Positions 6,297 to 9,284 of a stretch of DNA of 9,284 nt are shown in pieces. The translations under genes were made by a program, and so were the position numbers. The notes under the pieces were generated by a model that had not been told where the DNA came from, ran no database searches, and was given only the letters and a program-made list of their open reading frames with translations. Origin of the DNA: Rubrobacteraceae bacterium (GTDB taxonomy: Bacteria; Actinomycetota; Rubrobacteria; Rubrobacterales; Rubrobacteraceae); assembly GCA_029240775.1 (NCBI GenBank), contig JARDZQ010000040.1, positions 1 through 9,284 of the forward strand. The letters run 5' to 3'. Each line of letters starts with the position of its first letter. The first letter of the stretch is position 1.

Positions 6297-9154
6297 ACCT
6301 GGAGCGGCTCTACATAGAGAACTACAAGCAGCTGCGCGATCCTGTCGAGCTCCTCCCGCCGGAGGGCGCCATCGGGGTCGTCGGGCCCAACGGCGCGGGC
6401 AAGTCCACCCTCTTCGAGACCATCCTGTGGGCCTTCTTCGGCTCGAAGGGCGCGGGCCCCCGCTTCGCGAACGAGTCGATCCCCTGGAGCGGCGGCTCGA
6501 CGAAAGACCCGACGGTGGTGGAAGTTACCCTCACTACCGGAAACGGCCCGTACACGGTCAGGCGGCAGCTGAGGAGCAACGCGACTAGCGCCGAGGCGCG
6601 CGACCCCGGCGGCAAGACGGTCGTGACGGGAGCAGCCGACGTTACCCGCTGGGTCGAGGAGGAGCTGCTGCGGATGGACCGCACGACCTTCGAGGCTACC
6701 TTCTACGCCAAGCAGAAGGAGCTCCGCTTCTTCGCGCACGACGACGGCATAAGCCGCGTGCGCCGCATAAGCAAGATGCTCGGCATAAGCAGCGTCGAGG
6801 CGGCTCAGCAGCTCCTGCGCGCCGACCGCAACGAGCTCCGTTCCGACGCACGTGTCATCGAGGCCCGCCTGGCCGAAGCCGACCTCGAATCCCTACAGGG
6901 CGAGTTGGAAGAGGCGAAGTCGGAGTGCAGGCGCCTCGAAGACGAGCTGGAGAAGGTCTCGAGCGAATACGAGGAGGCGGAAGCGGAGCTGAAGAGCGCC
7001 CGCGAGGCCCGCTCCAAGTTCGACGCCGACTACCGCGAGCACACGCGCCTGAGTGGCGAGCTGCGGGAGGCGGAGGCCGGACGTCAGCGAGCCGAGGACC
7101 GGGCGGCGGAGGCGGAGAAGGGTCTCGAGGATCTGGCGAAGGCCGAAGAGGAGCTCGGGGGCTTGAGGCCGGAGCTCGAGAGACTGCCGGAGCTGGAGGC
7201 CGAGCTCGAGAGGCTGGAGGAGAACCGGCGACGGGCAGAGAGGCGAGACCTTGCCCGGCGGGAGCTGTGGCAGGCGCAGGCCAGGGTTGCGGCCATCGAG
7301 TCCGAGGTCTGGAACACGCTGGAGGAGCTGGATGGCGAGGGGGATGAACCCCTCCCGGGCTGGGCCGCGCTCTTCGAGCTGGACGGGCCGGAGTTGCTCG
7401 GGGAGGCCGCCGCCGTGCTGGAGGGGGCGGCGGGAGATCTCTCGCGGGCCGAGGACCACTACGAGAATCTGCGGGAGCTGGAGGCAGCGCACGAGGACTT
7501 CAAGCTTCTTGAAGAGGAACTGCGCGAGGCCGCAAAGAGGCATGAGGAGGCGCTCGCCGAGAGGGGACGGCTCGTCGAGGAGCTCGAGGGCGTCTCCGGT
7601 GGCGAGGACCTGGAGAAGTGGGAGATCGAGCTGCGCGAGGAGGAGGAGAAGCTCAAGGAGCTCGCAGCCACGCACCGGGGAAGGGCGGCCGCCAACGAGC
7701 GCGAGGCCAAGAACGTGGACAAGGCCCGCGAGGCCATAGACAGCGGGGCCGAGGACCACTGTCCCACGTGTCACAGGGGTTTCGAGGATGGGGAGCAGGG
7801 GGAGATCTCCGACACCCTCCGCCGCCAGGCCGCGGCCCTCAGGCGTCTTGCCGCCCGCGAGAACGAGGAGGCCGAGAAGCTCTCCACGGCCGCAGCCGCC
7901 ACCGGGAAGAAGCTGCAGGGGATCTCGGAGAAGCTCGCGCGCTGGCGCGAGCTTCGGGAGACCCTGGCCCGGGCCGAGGACCGCGCCGCCGAGAGGCTCG
8001 AGGCGCTGGAGCGTGCCCGGGATCACAGGCGCGAGCTGGAGACGCGCCTCGAAGGGTCCGCTGCCCCCGCCGAGGAGGAACTGGCGGAGGCTCATGATCG
8101 CCGTGAGCATCTGCGGTCCCTGCGCGACGCCCGCCCCGGCGTGGCGAGCCTGGCCCGTGAGCACGCCGAGAAGACGGAGCACGCCGCGGAGCTGGTAGAG
8201 GAACTCGAAGGGCTCGCCGGCCTCTCCTACGACCCGGAGGTCCACGGCGAGAGGAGACGAGAGAAGGCGCGGCTCGACGAGACGCGGGGCCGGGCAGCCG
8301 AGCTCGAGCGCCGCCTCGCGACCCGGCCGGAGGTGGAGAGGGCGCTGGAGGAGGCCCGCAGGCGTGCGGGCGAGGCCGAGGAGAAGGCAGCAGGCTTGCG
8401 GCGGGAGATCTCCGCTCTCGACTTCAACGAATCTGCTTACGAAGCGGCCACAGAGAGGGTCGCCGCGGCGGAGAATAGAGCGAGCCGGCTAAGGGATGCG
8501 CGGGAGCATTTCGGTGGCGAGTGGAAGGACGCGGAGTACAGGATCGAGCGCGTAAGCACGGAGCTGGGGCGGCTCGACGCGGACCGCAAGCTCGCCAACC
8601 AGCGGGCCTCCGAGGCGGCCAGGATGGACGAGATGGACGCGCTCTTCACGTTGTTCTTCAAGAGCCTCACGGCGCGGGCGCGGCCGCTGCTCGAGGCCGA
8701 GGCGTCGGCGCTGGTGCGGGAGCTCACCGACAACCGCTACGAGCGAATGGAGTTCGACGAGAACTACCGGGTCAGGCTCCTCGACCGCTTCGACGACTCC
8801 TACGCCATAGACCGCTTCTCCGGCGGTGAGGCTGATGTTGCCAGCCTCTCGGCGCGGGTCGCCCTCAGCAAGATCATCGCCGCCCGCGGCGGCGCGACGA
8901 CTTTAGGCTTCCTCATCCTGGACGAGGTCTTCGGGAGCCTTGACGCGAACCGCCGCAACAACGTGCTCCTGGCCCTCGAGCGCCTCAAGCGCTCCTTCGG
9001 ACAGATCTTCATAATCTCCCACGTCGCCGAGGTGCAGGAATCCGCCCTCGTGGACGAGGTCTGGATGCTCGAAGAAGACGAGGAGGGCAGGAGCACCGTC
9101 CGGCGCGTCGAGCAGAACGCCGTGACCCCCGTCGAGCTCCTGCAAGAGCGGTAG
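6293..9154 (+). CDS. sbcC: Rad50/SbcC-type SMC-like ATPase
   Basis: Rad50 is the ATP-driven clamp that holds DNA ends and controls Mre11. The 953-residue protein has an N-terminal ATPase half with Walker A 'GPNGAGKST' (31-39) and Q-loop Q141 in 'FYAKQKEL'. Long charged coiled-coil arms run from about 165 to 790, with the zinc hook 'CPTC' (C490, C493) at the apex. The C-terminal ATPase half carries signature 'FSGGE' (S843-E846), Walker B 'FLILDE' (D877, E878), D-loop 'SLDANRR' and H-loop H910. All ATPase motifs are intact, and the length is in the usual range for archaeal Rad50 and bacterial SbcC. The ascending arm is broken at about 347-375 by a Gly/Pro/Trp-rich stretch ('DGEGDEPLPGW'). GTG at 6293 overlaps the mre11 stop and follows a G-run (6281-6286) at six bases, which supports this start. 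Confidence 0.96.
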   Translation: MNLERLYIENYKQLRDPVELLPPEGAIGVVGPNGAGKSTLFETILWAFFGSKGAGPRFANESIPWSGGSTKDPTVVEVTLTTGNGPYTVRRQLRSNATSAEARDPGGKTVVTGAADVTRWVEEELLRMDRTTFEATFYAKQKELRFFAHDDGISRVRRISKMLGISSVEAAQQLLRADRNELRSDARVIEARLAEADLESLQGELEEAKSECRRLEDELEKVSSEYEEAEAELKSAREARSKFDADYREHTRLSGELREAEAGRQRAEDRAAEAEKGLEDLAKAEEELGGLRPELERLPELEAELERLEENRRRAERRDLARRELWQAQARVAAIESEVWNTLEELDGEGDEPLPGWAALFELDGPELLGEAAAVLEGAAGDLSRAEDHYENLRELEAAHEDFKLLEEELREAAKRHEEALAERGRLVEELEGVSGGEDLEKWEIELREEEEKLKELAATHRGRAAANEREAKNVDKAREAIDSGAEDHCPTCHRGFEDGEQGEISDTLRRQAAALRRLAARENEEAEKLSTAAAATGKKLQGISEKLARWRELRETLARAEDRAAERLEALERARDHRRELETRLEGSAAPAEEELAEAHDRREHLRSLRDARPGVASLAREHAEKTEHAAELVEELEGLAGLSYDPEVHGERRREKARLDETRGRAAELERRLATRPEVERALEEARRRAGEAEEKAAGLRREISALDFNESAYEAATERVAAAENRASRLRDAREHFGGEWKDAEYRIERVSTELGRLDADRKLANQRASEAARMDEMDALFTLFFKSLTARARPLLEAEASALVRELTDNRYERMEFDENYRVRLLDRFDDSYAIDRFSGGEADVASLSARVALSKIIAARGGATTLGFLILDEVFGSLDANRRNNVLLALERLKRSFGQIFIISHVAEVQESALVDEVWMLEEDEEGRSTVRRVEQNAVTPVELLQER

Positions 9155-9155
9155 C

Positions 9156-9284
9156 GTGGCGGAGAGGGTACCCGACGCGTGGGTCGGGAGGGAGGCGCAC
9201 CTCAGGTACGTGGACGCCGACGCGCCGCGCTCGCTCGACTGCACGATAACGGAGGTCAACGACCGGGGCGTCTGCGTCGACTCC
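9156..9284 (+). CDS. Unrecognised protein, N-terminal part (3' end outside window)
   Basis: A GTG one base after the rad50 stop opens a frame that stays open to the window's end (43 codons, starting 'MAERVPDAWVGREAHLRY'). Alternating hydrophobic and charged residues ('EAHLRYVD', 'LDCTITEVNDRGVCVD') suggest a small beta-barrel, but no family can be named. There is no clear SD, so translation would depend on coupling to rad50. Close spacing suggests membership of the mre11-rad50 transcript. Confidence 0.6.
   Translation, partial: MAERVPDAWVGREAHLRYVDADAPRSLDCTITEVNDRGVCVDS

Noticed and set aside
6893..8245. 450-codon open frame on the - strand opposite rad50
   Set aside because: A Leu/Gly-rich mirror of the coiled-coil codons; no start signal or domain.
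6920..8500. Repeated GAG/CTC-rich motifs as a DNA repeat array or CRISPR
   Set aside because: Irregular and fully explained by Glu/Leu/Arg/Ala coiled-coil codons in rad50; no spacer-repeat periodicity.

Overview
The window is GC-rich (roughly two thirds G+C in the main genes), densely packed and read entirely on the + strand. Codon use, GTG starts and short or zero intergenic gaps suggest a high-GC bacterium. A Rubrobacter-like actinobacterium is my best guess from the protein flavour, not a proven assignment. The core is two archaeal-style DNA end-processing pairs: nurA-herA (1048-4233) and mre11-rad50, called sbcD-sbcC in bacteria (5139-9154).

Layout: (1) 3-434 is the C-terminal end of an M20-family metallopeptidase. 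(2) 434-1012 is an unrecognised 192-residue protein whose ATG overlaps the peptidase stop by one base. (3) 1013-1047 is a short gap with a good -10 element so close to the nurA ATG that the mRNA may be leaderless. (4) nurA and herA abut with no spacing and a strong Shine-Dalgarno (SD) sequence between them. (5) 4233-5138 is a scarred, lower-GC interval. It holds a frameshifted and truncated gene coupled to herA, an ASCH-domain gene without a normal start codon, and remnants of an antitoxin-PIN toxin pair. (6) mre11 follows, with ATA where ATG is expected, then rad50, overlapping by four bases (GTGA). (7) An unknown gene starts one base after the rad50 stop and runs off the window.

How the genes may work together: in archaea HerA (hexameric translocase) and NurA (nuclease) resect DNA ends after Mre11-Rad50 has recognised and opened them. 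Finding both pairs within 8 kb on one strand suggests an archaeal-type double-strand-break resection module in a bacterium. HerA-nuclease pairs also serve as phage-defence effectors in bacteria. The decayed interval shows that the space between the two pairs has taken up and lost accessory genes.

The most unusual signals are the near-cognate or missing start codons of two successive genes (ATC or a lost base for ASCH, ATA for mre11), the decayed herA-coupled third gene, and the toxin-antitoxin pair in which both genes seem to have lost their middles.
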